Assembly: GCA_021826605.1 (NCBI GenBank)
Contig: JAKAZF010000079.1
Coordinates: 1-8,368, forward strand
Direction: 5' to 3'
Length of the DNA stretch: 8,368 nucleotides
Source: Planctomycetota bacterium
Lineage (GTDB): Bacteria; Planctomycetota; Phycisphaerae; WQYP01
Made by a program: the position numbers and the translations under genes. The notes under the pieces were generated by a model. That model had not been told where the DNA came from and did no database searches. It saw only the letters and a program-made list of their open reading frames with translations. This document shows positions 1 through 6,626 of the stretch, piece by piece; the stretch's first letter is position 1; every line of letters begins with the position of its first letter.

Positions 1-3000
1 GGCGGCAGGAACTGACGTTTAATGACCGGTTTGCCGCGCTGCTTTCCCGCTGCCGGCAACTCGGTCTATCGCGGATTGCTTATCCGATTGAACGCACGTG
101 GCGCGGTGGCCGGTCGCAAAAAGCCCCGGTGGGCTTTATATCATCCGGCCCCTCACACATGCTGCTGGTTCATGCGCTGCAGGAAATGGGACTCCTGGGC
201 CACTTTCCCATGCTCAAACTGGCCATCAGTTATCCGGTCGATACCACGCTGGTAAACCAACTGGCTGAAATGTGTGAACGCATTATCGTTGTTGAAGAGC
301 GCCGGAGCTTTATTGAACGGCAGGTGACTGATCACCTCACGCAACTTCGGCAGCTTGAGCCGAATCATCCGGCGGTCCGTACGCACATCTGGGGAAAAAC
401 GTTTCCCAACAACCGTCCCGGTATTCCATCCACGCGCGGATTGCACCCGTCTATCCTGATTGAATTGCTGACCGGATTTCTGCGTGATACACCCAATATT
501 CCCCATGAGTTGTCCAATGGCCGGCTTACCGAAGAATTGGAAACCATCGCCTTGGCCAATAGCTCCAAGGTGGATGTGAATGTCCGTACGCCCGCATATT
601 GCCCGGGTTGCCCGCACCGTGACTCTTCCAGCGCTTTGCTTGAAATCCGCGGTAATTTCCTCAACGCCCAGTACATGCAGCAACGCTACGGCAAGCCGGC
701 CATGGACCTTGTGGCGCACGGTGATACCGGCTGTTACACCATGATGATGTTTGAACCCAATAAGCCGCTGATGCACAATTACAGCGGTATGGGGCTTGGT
801 GGCGCCACCGGCGGGGGGGTGGATCCGTTTATCACCAATAAACAAATTGTATTCATGGGTGATGGGACTTTCTTTCATTCCGGACAGGTAGCCATCGCCA
901 ATTCCATCAATCAGGGTCAGGATATCACGTACATCATCCTGGAAAATGGCACCACCGCCATGACGGGCCATCAGCCCAATCCGACATTGCAGGAAGATAT
1001 CACCGGATCAACCGTTTTGGCGCATGATATTGAGCGCATCGTCCGATCGCTGATTCCCGATGCCGCCGGAACCTTGCGCATTAAAGGCAAAGATGGCCGT
1101 GATGAGCCGCAGGCCCGGGTATTTCGGGTAAACCCCGCTGAACGTGATAAGTATAAAGAACTGCTCGAAAGCGTGATACTTCAGGATGGTGTCAAGATCA
1201 TCATCGCCGACAAAGAGTGCGGTATTACATTTAATCGCCGCAAGCATCGCGCGGAAGTACAGGAAAAAAAAGAACACGGCTTTATCCGCTCCAAAGCGTA
1301 CATGAATATCACCGATGAAGTCTGTGAATACTGCCTCGAGTGCACCAATCAGACCGGGTGTCCCGCTTTGAAAGTGACACAGACCGATTACGGCCCGAAA
1401 ATTCAAACCGACTTTACCACCTGCGTCAATGACGGTGCCTGTTCGCGTATCGATGCCTGCCCGAGTTTTGAACACGTGGTTGTGACGCGCAAACGTCCGC
1501 CGCGCATGCCAGATGAAGTGGTGGATCTCACCGGTATGCCGGAACCGCCAATGATGAAAATGGGCGAACAATGGCGCTGTTATCTGGCGGGTGTCGGTGG
1601 CATGGGCATTGGCGTGGCTGGTGAGATTCTCGTTCGCGCCGGCCACAAAGAAGGCTATCAGATTGCGTTTGTGGATAAAAAAGGTCTGGCGATCCGGAAC
1701 GGCGGGGTATTCAGCCAACTGCTTTTCTCCCGCCAGAGCGTGCAAGGCTCGGCTATTACACCTTATGGCAAGGCCGATCTGCTCATCGGCGTGGACGCTC
1801 TGGAAGCGGCCCGCGCCATTTCGCCGAAGGATAACCTGCGCGTGGCCTCGCCTAAATACACCCATGCGGTTATTAACACCGGAAAAACGCCCACGATTCT
1901 AACTTTGCTGGGACGGGAAGATTTTGCGCCCGAACAGTTGGCGGAAATGATCAAAGCCCAATGCAAACCGGGGCAGTTCTTCAGCTTTAATGTCGGTGAT
2001 TTGTGTGAACGCCTTCTGGATTCCAAACTTTACGCCAATATCATGATGCTGGGAGTGGCTTACCAGCTCGGGTTCATTCCCGTTTCCTACAAGAGCATTA
2101 CCTGGGCCATTCGGCATGCCGTGCGCCGTGAATTCGAACGCAATTATCGCGCATTTAACATTGGCCGGAAAATTGTTTTGCGTCCTGATCTTTTCGGTGT
2201 TGCGGCTCCGCGTGAAGTGGAAACCGTGGACCAGGCCATTGAACGCAAAGCCAACATTCTCATGGTCAGTTCCATCTGGGGCAAGCGTAATGCCGATGAA
2301 TATCGCAGAATATGCCGTGAATCTCTGGAGCAGATGCCGCAATTGGAAGATTGCGCCCGGCGCGATTATGTCATCCGGCTCTTTGATGCCATCCAGTGGG
2401 GAGCTTTGCCGTACGCCCGCGGTTATGCCTCCCGCGTGGTCAAAACCTACCAGCAGGATAATGTGGCGCGGAATTTCGCCGTGACGCGCGCGGTCATCTG
2501 GAATCTCGCTAAAGTGATGATGATTAAAGATGAAGTATACGTCGCCATGATGTACACAAGCCCGGAGAAATATCGCCGTGATCGGCGGCGGTTTAATGTC
2601 AACCCCGCCAATGGCGATAAGATAAAATATATCCATCTCAACCGCCCGGAATTTGATATCGCCGGCTTTAAATTGCGATTCCACCACAAGGGCCATGACT
2701 GGCAGATGCGCATATTGCGCCATTGCCGGTGGTTGCGTACGCTCATGCCCGCCTGGCATGCCCGTGAAAAGTCCTTCCGTGAATGGTACACGCGGCTGGT
2801 TGATACGTGCGAATTGCACGAACCGTGGCTCTACAACCTGTGGTTGGATATTCTCAAAGCGCCGGAAGCGGTTACCGGGTTCCGCGAGGTACGTTATCCA
2901 AAAATGGAGGCGGCTCAGAGCCGCGTGAAGGAACTTCAGGCCGCCATTGCCGCCGGCAAAACCGACAGCCGCTTCCGTTCACCGGCCCGGTCCGTGAGTT

Positions 3001-3038
3001 TGACCAGTCAGGTCATTGGAACATTCCGCGGAAATTAA
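1..3038 (+). CDS. Fused indolepyruvate/2-oxoacid:ferredoxin oxidoreductase, 5'-truncated by window edge
   Basis: The frame is open from base 3 to the TAA at 3036-3038 (1011 visible residues; the first full codon is base 3, so residue = base/3). No start is visible: the GTG at 129 lies inside a conserved domain (VGFISSG) and is not a start. Domains in order: the pyruvate-oxidoreductase domain II-like part with VVEERRSFIE; a thiamine-diphosphate domain with CPGCPHR (residues 200-206), GDGTFFHSG (from 286) and TAMTGHQP (318-325); a cysteine-rich ferredoxin-like segment (441-486, CX2CX2CX5CP then CX5CX5CP); an IorB/PorC-like gamma domain starting GVGGMGIG (530); and a long C-terminal region of the type found in bacterial fused IORs. 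The family oxidatively decarboxylates aryl or branched 2-oxoacids to acyl-CoA, reducing ferredoxin, in the cytoplasm. By family comparison about 200 N-terminal residues are missing. Substrate is inferred; the family assignment is firm. It converges with pcm. Confidence 0.93.
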   Translation, partial: RQELTFNDRFAALLSRCRQLGLSRIAYPIERTWRGGRSQKAPVGFISSGPSHMLLVHALQEMGLLGHFPMLKLAISYPVDTTLVNQLAEMCERIIVVEERRSFIERQVTDHLTQLRQLEPNHPAVRTHIWGKTFPNNRPGIPSTRGLHPSILIELLTGFLRDTPNIPHELSNGRLTEELETIALANSSKVDVNVRTPAYCPGCPHRDSSSALLEIRGNFLNAQYMQQRYGKPAMDLVAHGDTGCYTMMMFEPNKPLMHNYSGMGLGGATGGGVDPFITNKQIVFMGDGTFFHSGQVAIANSINQGQDITYIILENGTTAMTGHQPNPTLQEDITGSTVLAHDIERIVRSLIPDAAGTLRIKGKDGRDEPQARVFRVNPAERDKYKELLESVILQDGVKIIIADKECGITFNRRKHRAEVQEKKEHGFIRSKAYMNITDEVCEYCLECTNQTGCPALKVTQTDYGPKIQTDFTTCVNDGACSRIDACPSFEHVVVTRKRPPRMPDEVVDLTGMPEPPMMKMGEQWRCYLAGVGGMGIGVAGEILVRAGHKEGYQIAFVDKKGLAIRNGGVFSQLLFSRQSVQGSAITPYGKADLLIGVDALEAARAISPKDNLRVASPKYTHAVINTGKTPTILTLLGREDFAPEQLAEMIKAQCKPGQFFSFNVGDLCERLLDSKLYANIMMLGVAYQLGFIPVSYKSITWAIRHAVRREFERNYRAFNIGRKIVLRPDLFGVAAPREVETVDQAIERKANILMVSSIWGKRNADEYRRICRESLEQMPQLEDCARRDYVIRLFDAIQWGALPYARGYASRVVKTYQQDNVARNFAVTRAVIWNLAKVMMIKDEVYVAMMYTSPEKYRRDRRRFNVNPANGDKIKYIHLNRPEFDIAGFKLRFHHKGHDWQMRILRHCRWLRTLMPAWHAREKSFREWYTRLVDTCELHEPWLYNLWLDILKAPEAVTGFREVRYPKMEAAQSRVKELQAAIAAGKTDSRFRSPARSVSLTSQVIGTFRGN

Positions 3039-3119
3039 GGAATGGGCCTGAAATAACGTCCCGAAACGGTTTGATCTCCATCATTGACGCGTATATCTCG
3101 AAACGCGGTTGCGCATAAC

Positions 3120-3140
3120 ACCGCTGGCTCTGCCGGCGGT
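3120..3140. terminator. GC-rich hairpin between convergent genes, possible terminator
   Basis: ACCGCTGGC and GCCGGCGGT form a 9-bp stem with one G-T pair around a TCT loop. It sits in the 159-bp spacer between two converging genes, where a bidirectional terminator would be expected. There is no T-run after it on either strand, so it is not a classical intrinsic terminator. The rest of 3039-3197 shows no gene or RNA. Confidence 0.35.
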
Positions 3141-3197
3141 TGCATGGAAGATTGCGGAATAATTTGGGAAGTTATCCCTGCGGCGCGAGATAAGCTA

Positions 3198-3914
3198 TTA
3201 ATGCCAGCCATGTTTCCCCAGCAGCGGTACGAACCGGCAATCCAGAATATCCGCGGTGGTGATTTTCTTCCCCTTGCGCTCAATGATCTGCAGGACCTGC
3301 GTGGTCTGGTTTCCCACGGGAATAATCATTTTTCCTCCGTCCACGAGTTGCTGGATCAGCGGTTCTGGAACCATTGCCGCACCGGCGGTTACCAGTATTC
3401 GATCATATGGGCTGTGCGCATCCCAGCCGTTGGAGCCATCGCCGATACAATAGTAAATATTGCCAAAACCCAGCCGGTGTAATCTCGCCTGGGCCTCTCT
3501 GGCTAATTGCGGCACATATTCCACCGTGTACACCTGCCCGCAAAGCATGGCCAGTATTGCGGTCTGGTATCCGGTTCCTGTGCCAATTTCCAAAATGCGC
3601 TGGCCCGGTCGCACGTCGAGTTGTGCGGTCATGACCGCAACCATCATCGGCTGACTGATGGTTTGGCCCTGGTCGGATGGCAACGCCATATCGTCATAGG
3701 CCAGGTCGCAATCTTCCGGGCGGGTAAATAAATGGCGCGGCAACCGTGCCATGGCGCGAATCAACGGCGCATTGCGAATGCCGCGGGCGATAATCTGCTG
3801 CCGCACCATATCATGGCGCCGGCGGCGGAACGCTACCGTGTCGGGCCACGCGGCGATATCAGGTTGCGGATTCAACGTATGGTCCGCTGCGGCTGCAGGT
3901 TTGCTGTGATCCAT
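3198..3914 (-). CDS. pcm: Protein-L-isoaspartate O-methyltransferase
   Basis: This cytoplasmic SAM-dependent enzyme methylates L-isoaspartyl residues formed by ageing of Asn/Asp in proteins, so that they can return to normal aspartate. The 238-residue product has the family's features in order: the N-terminal helix MVRQQIIARGI (36-46), the substrate/active-site stretch ALPSDQGQTISQP (77-89), the SAM-binding glycine loop LEIGTGTGYQTAILA (108-122), the motif-II acidic strand VYTVEYVP (128-135), GDGSNGW (158-164), YDRILVTAGA (170-179) and GGKMIIPVG (193-201). E. coli Pcm is about 208 residues, so there is a roughly 30-residue low-complexity N-terminal extension. The start at 3914 was chosen because GGAG lies 6 bases upstream. 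An in-frame ATG at 4004 would need 30 unconserved residues inside bioA. It diverges from bioA and converges with the oxidoreductase. Confidence 0.93.
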   Translation of the reverse strand: MDHSKPAAAADHTLNPQPDIAAWPDTVAFRRRRHDMVRQQIIARGIRNAPLIRAMARLPRHLFTRPEDCDLAYDDMALPSDQGQTISQPMMVAVMTAQLDVRPGQRILEIGTGTGYQTAILAMLCGQVYTVEYVPQLAREAQARLHRLGFGNIYYCIGDGSNGWDAHSPYDRILVTAGAAMVPEPLIQQLVDGGKMIIPVGNQTTQVLQIIERKGKKITTADILDCRFVPLLGKHGWH

Positions 3915-3940
3915 GACGAACTCCAAGTTTGTATTATAAT
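3913..3940 (+). promoter_or_regulatory. bioAD promoter, possibly giving a leaderless transcript
   Basis: A perfect TATAAT (3935-3940) is preceded at 16 bp by ATGACG (3913-3918, four of six matches to TTGACA). Transcription would start around 3946-3948, on the bioA start codons ATGATG (3945/3948). No Shine-Dalgarno sequence is seen in the bases before them. Promoter position is inferred from consensus only. Confidence 0.55.
3921..3924 (-). promoter_or_regulatory. Ribosome binding site of pcm
   Basis: GGAG on the minus strand, 6 bases before the ATG at 3914. It decides the start against the in-frame ATG 90 bases further upstream. Confidence 0.7.
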
Positions 3941-3961
3941 CGATATGATGAAACAACCGAA
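3933..3961 (-). promoter_or_regulatory. pcm promoter sharing a palindromic -10 with bioA
   Basis: The minus strand also reads TATAAT (3938-3933), because ATTATAAT at 3933-3940 is its own reverse complement. A weak -35 candidate TTCGGT (3961-3956) lies 17 bp upstream. Transcription would start near 3926, leaving a leader of about a dozen bases that just includes the GGAG of pcm. Confidence 0.45.
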
Positions 3962-5366
3962 TACACAAACACTCATGCAGTGGGACCGTCAATATCTCTG
4001 GCACCCCTTTACCCCCATGAAAGCTTGGATGGAAAAAGCCGATCCACCCATTATTGAACGCGGACAGGATGAATTTCTTTTTGATACGCAGGGGCGGAAA
4101 TATATTGATGGCGTATCATCGCTTTGGTGTAATGTCCATGGGCATCACATTCCGGAATTGGATCAAGCCGTTCGGGATCAACTTGATAAAATTGCCCACT
4201 CCACGCTGCTGGGTTTGTGCAACGTGCCCAGCATCATGCTGGCCAAACGACTCGTGGATATGGCACCGGCGGGCTTGTCGCGGGTTTTTTATTCTGACAA
4301 TGGCAGCACCGCCGTGGAAGTGGCCTGTAAACTGGCATACCAGTATTGGGCGAACCTCGGACAGCCGGAAAAAAGCCGTTTTATTTCCCTGCGGGATGCA
4401 TACCATGGCGATACTTTGGGAGCGGTTTCCGTAGGCGGAATTCCGGCGTTTCATCAGGTTTATGAGCCGTTGTGCTTTCCTGTGGATCGTGTCGCTCCTC
4501 CATTGCTGCGCCCTTTTGCCGGACCGGATGCGGCCATTGCGCCGGCGCAGAGCCTGACATCACATGCGGGAAATCTCCTTTGGCAGCAGAATATTGAAGA
4601 TCTTCTGGCACAAAGCCCGGGGCGGTATGCCGCTGTTATCCTTGAACCGCTGATACAGGGGGCCGGCGGAATGTTGATGCACCCGCCGGGCACGCTTCGG
4701 ACTCTGCGGCAACTTGCCGATAAGCACAATGTGCTGCTGATTTGTGATGAGGTGATGACCGGCTTTGGCCGCACGGGCAAAATGTTCGCCTGTGATCATG
4801 AACGTGTAACGCCCGATCTGCTTTGTCTGTCCAAGGGCCTTACGGCGGGGTATATGCCGCTTGGCGCAACGTTGGCGACAGATAAAATATTTGACGCGTT
4901 TTATGCTGATCCACGCGAAGGTAAAACATTCTTTCATGGCCATACCTTCACGGGGCATCCATTGGCCTGCGCCGTGGCTTTGGCCTCGCTGGACCTCATG
5001 GACACCCGGCGAACGCTTGAACACGCCGGCCATCTGGCCACGGTCATGGCCACGGGGCTTGAGCCATTGCGCGATCATCCGCACGTAGGGGACATCCGCC
5101 AGCTTGGCCTGGTGGCCGCTGTGGACATTGTGCCGAATCGCCAATCCGGCTCGCGGTTTGATTATCATTGGCGCATTGGTGGTGAACTATGCACGCTCAT
5201 GCGCCAGCAGGGCCTGCTGCTGCGCCCGTTGGCGGACACACTGGTGCTTATGCCACCCCTGGCCAGCAAGCCGCAAAGTGTTCAACGCATGACCGAAATC
5301 GTGGTAGAATCAGTAAGAAACGTAAAGTGTGTAATAGATCAGAAACAGGAACTGCCGAAACCATGA
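3945..5366 (+). CDS. bioA: Adenosylmethionine-8-amino-7-oxononanoate aminotransferase
   Basis: This PLP-dependent class-III aminotransferase converts 8-amino-7-oxononanoate (KAPA) to 7,8-diaminononanoate, the third step of the common biotin pathway. From ATG 3945 it has 473 residues (E. coli BioA: 429). Landmarks: WHPFTPM (19-25), DGVSSLW near residue 60, DNGSTAVEVACK (118-129), YHGDT (153-157), EPLIQGAGGM (234-243), the cofactor aspartate in CDEVMTGFGRTGK (D268), the Schiff-base lysine in LCLSKGLTAGYMPLG (K297), and HGHTFTGHPLACA (331-343). The SSLWCNVHGH and SKGLTAGYMPL stretches recall Bacillus/Aquifex-type enzymes more than E. coli, so the amino donor (SAM or lysine) is uncertain. Tandem ATGs at 3945 and 3948 are both possible; an upstream extension to 3732 would run antisense through pcm and is rejected. 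The stop overlaps the bioD start. Confidence 0.94.
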   Translation: MMKQPNTQTLMQWDRQYLWHPFTPMKAWMEKADPPIIERGQDEFLFDTQGRKYIDGVSSLWCNVHGHHIPELDQAVRDQLDKIAHSTLLGLCNVPSIMLAKRLVDMAPAGLSRVFYSDNGSTAVEVACKLAYQYWANLGQPEKSRFISLRDAYHGDTLGAVSVGGIPAFHQVYEPLCFPVDRVAPPLLRPFAGPDAAIAPAQSLTSHAGNLLWQQNIEDLLAQSPGRYAAVILEPLIQGAGGMLMHPPGTLRTLRQLADKHNVLLICDEVMTGFGRTGKMFACDHERVTPDLLCLSKGLTAGYMPLGATLATDKIFDAFYADPREGKTFFHGHTFTGHPLACAVALASLDLMDTRRTLEHAGHLATVMATGLEPLRDHPHVGDIRQLGLVAAVDIVPNRQSGSRFDYHWRIGGELCTLMRQQGLLLRPLADTLVLMPPLASKPQSVQRMTEIVVESVRNVKCVIDQKQELPKP

Positions 5367-6205
5367 AATCAGACAAAGCCAGCTTGATTCAGGAATTGTC
5401 CAGTGCGCCCAATCCGCAAAAAATACTTTCCGCCGTCGGAAAGCCGGGACTTTTTATCACAGGCACAAATACGGACATTGGAAAAACCACCGTTACCGCC
5501 GCACTGGCGGGAGCCTTTCGCAGATTAAATATCCGAGTGGGCGTGTGCAAGGCCATTGCGTCGGGTTGCCCTAAACGCCCGGATCGGGGCGATGGCGAAC
5601 AACTCCGGGATGACGACCTGTTATCTCCGGACGCCGCCTTGGCCGCAACAATGGCCGGTCTGGATCCAGAAAATGAACAGATAATGAAAGTGATCAGCCC
5701 TATTCGCTTTGCCGCGCCGGTGTCTCCGCATGTCGCAGCGCAAATTGAATCGCGCGAACCGGATTGGAATCGTCTGGCGACGGCGATTCAATATTGGCGG
5801 GAGCATTGTGATTTTTTGCTCGTGGAAGGCGCAGGGGGATGGTTGGTACCCTTAAACCGCCGGCTCTTTACCATCGCTGATCTGGCGCAAATATTAGCCT
5901 TGCCCACCATCGTGGTGACAGGGGCGTATCTGGGCACGTTGAATCATACCTCCCTGACCGTGGAATCCATCCGGGCACGCAATATTGCGGTTGCGGGTCT
6001 GGTGGCCAATCGGGTGCCGATCGAGCGCGATATTTCCGTTCAAAGCAGCCTGGATGAACTTCCGCATCTTATGCACACTCCCATGCTGGCCGTGCTGCCG
6101 GAGGATTCTCAGGTATCGTCTGTTCATGTCCCGGAAAATTTCATCAATGCCCTGGAGCCTTTTGCGCGCCGCTGGTGGAACAATCTTTCATCATCTGAAA
6201 AATAA
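5363..6205 (+). CDS. bioD: ATP-dependent dethiobiotin synthetase
   Basis: It closes the ureido ring of dethiobiotin from 7,8-diaminononanoate, CO2 and ATP, directly after BioA in the pathway. The 280-residue product has the P-loop GTNTDIGKTT (34-43), the substrate-lysine strand VCKAIASG (61-68, K63), an acidic RDDD metal site (82-85), FAAPVSPHVAA (116-126), VEGAGGWLVPL (154-164, E155) and LGTLNHTSLT (190-199), which matches the nucleotide-base region of the family. Two oddities: KAIASG replaces the usual KPV(A/T)SG, and about 28 residues precede the core, making it longer than E. coli BioD (about 225). The ATG at 5363 overlaps the bioA TGA as ATGA, which implies translational coupling. AGGA at 5347-5350 is 12 bases upstream, rather far. 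No ATG lies closer to the P-loop, so this start is the best choice. Confidence 0.93.
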   Translation: MKSDKASLIQELSSAPNPQKILSAVGKPGLFITGTNTDIGKTTVTAALAGAFRRLNIRVGVCKAIASGCPKRPDRGDGEQLRDDDLLSPDAALAATMAGLDPENEQIMKVISPIRFAAPVSPHVAAQIESREPDWNRLATAIQYWREHCDFLLVEGAGGWLVPLNRRLFTIADLAQILALPTIVVTGAYLGTLNHTSLTVESIRARNIAVAGLVANRVPIERDISVQSSLDELPHLMHTPMLAVLPEDSQVSSVHVPENFINALEPFARRWWNNLSSSEK

Positions 6206-6325
6206 CGACGCATCCGTCCACGAATTCTTCATAAATATGCAGACGCATGTTCCGGCGTGCTCAACGGATCCATATCGACGGCAATATACTGCTGCTGTTG
6301 GCCAGTCATGCCTTCAATGTTAGAA

Positions 6326-6343
6326 AAAAAGCAGCAGCTTTTT
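6326..6343. terminator. Weak A/T-rich hairpin downstream of bioD
   Basis: AAAAAGC and GCTTTTT pair around AGCA, with the T-run as part of the stem. It lies about 120 bases after the bioD stop. Only two G-C pairs support it, and its 3' end overlaps the -35 box of the next promoter candidate, so it may be chance. Confidence 0.25.
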
Positions 6344-6372
6344 GACTTTCCGTTTTTCCAGGGGCATATAAT
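6342..6372 (+). promoter_or_regulatory. Promoter candidate for the first PEP-CTERM gene
   Basis: TTGACT (6342-6347, five of six) and TATAAT (6367-6372, six of six) are separated by 19 bp, slightly more than the usual 17. Initiation would be near 6379, giving a leader of about 248 bases before the ATG at 6627. An 8-bp inverted repeat, CAGGGGCA (6359-6366) and TGCCCCTG (6407-6414), brackets the -10 and could be an operator. No equivalent was found before the second gene copy. Confidence 0.5.
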
Positions 6373-6393
6373 AATGCGTTGAGCCTGAAGTGA

Positions 6394-6410
6394 GGCACTT
6401 TCATAGTGCC
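6394..6410 (+). repeat. Inverted repeat / hairpin 1 of the leader
   Basis: GGCACT and AGTGCC pair perfectly around TTCAT. An alternative stem GCCT (6383-6386) with AGGC (6393-6396) would compete with its 5' arm. Confidence 0.5.
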
Positions 6411-6421
6411 CCTGATTGACA

Positions 6422-6453
6422 CTTTCAGCGCTTACTGAAAGGCGACGCCTTTC
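6422..6453 (+). repeat. Two overlapping, mutually exclusive hairpins
   Basis: CTTTCAG (6422-6428) pairs with CTGAAAG (6435-6441) around a 6-base loop. GAAAGGCG (6437-6444) pairs with CGCCTTTC (6446-6453). The segment 6437-6441 belongs to both, so only one can form. This is the arrangement seen in attenuators and RNA switches; any such function here is inference. Confidence 0.5.
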
Positions 6454-6484
6454 AATGTGGGTTTAAGCAAGATGGATGTTGTGC

Positions 6485-6522
6485 TGCGGTTCTCTACGGC
6501 TGTTTAGTGCCGCATAACCGCA
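6485..6522 (+). repeat. Nested hairpin in the leader
   Basis: The outer arms TGCGGTT (6485-6491) and AACCGCA (6516-6522) are perfect 7-base complements. Inside them CGGC (6497-6500) pairs with GCCG (6509-6512) around an 8-base loop, leaving an asymmetric internal loop of 5 and 3 bases. Confidence 0.5.
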
Positions 6523-6581
6523 TGGAGATAAAAACAACTGTTCTCCAGCGCATTGTGTTGATGTGCCGGTGGGCAGGTCAG

Positions 6582-6603
6582 GACGGGCGATTATTTGTCC
6601 GTC
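6582..6603 (+). repeat. Leader hairpin, copy A
   Basis: GACGGG (6582-6587) and TCCGTC (6598-6603) form a 6-bp stem with one G-T pair and a 10-base loop. It ends 23 bases before the ATG. The second gene copy has a stem at the identical distance with an identical loop size and a compensatory pair change (A-T here, G-C there). Confidence 0.6.
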
Positions 6604-6613
6604 ACCAGGAATT

Positions 6614-6618
6614 GGGAG
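6614..6618 (+). promoter_or_regulatory. Ribosome binding site of PEP-CTERM gene 1
   Basis: GGGAG 8 bases before the ATG at 6627. It is conserved at the same spacing in copy 2 and supports this start over the in-frame ATG at 6522 and GTG at 6507. Confidence 0.75.
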
Positions 6619-6626
6619 CGTGTAAT

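Larger units (their letters stand above)
6379..6626 (+). promoter_or_regulatory. Long structured 5' leader of the first PEP-CTERM gene
   Basis: This gene-free stretch contains a series of inverted repeats that would fold in RNA. They are GGCACT/AGTGCC (6394-6410); CTTTCAG/CTGAAAG (6422-6441), which competes with GAAAGGCG/CGCCTTTC (6437-6453); a nested stem TGCGGTT/AACCGCA enclosing CGGC/GCCG (6485-6522); and a hairpin just before the ribosome binding site (6582-6603). I do not recognise a known riboswitch class. Whether it is transcribed as one leader depends on the promoter call at 6342-6372. The part from 6206 to 6325 shows nothing I can support. Confidence 0.4.

Noticed and set aside
129..131. 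GTG at 129 as start of the oxidoreductase
   Set aside because: The frame is open upstream to the window edge and the GTG falls inside a conserved domain; the gene is simply truncated by the window.
153..971. Long minus-strand open frames opposite the oxidoreductase (also 1008-1865 and 1899-2819)
   Set aside because: Their translations show no recognisable family, and they mirror a strongly conserved gene on the other strand.
3732..3944. N-terminal extension of bioA from 3732
   Set aside because: It would run antisense through the conserved part of pcm and adds residues with no BioA similarity.
3880..3950. BirA biotin operator upstream of bioA
   Set aside because: No match to the TTGTAAACC/GGTTTACAA type inverted repeat was found near the promoter.
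3915..4004. Longer pcm start at 4004
   Set aside because: It adds 30 unconserved residues inside bioA, while the ATG at 3914 has a well-spaced GGAG.
6507..6626. Upstream starts (GTG 6507, ATG 6522) for PEP-CTERM gene 1
   Set aside because: They lack a good ribosome site, would bury the signal peptide, and copy 2 has an in-frame stop at 7710-7712 in the matching region.
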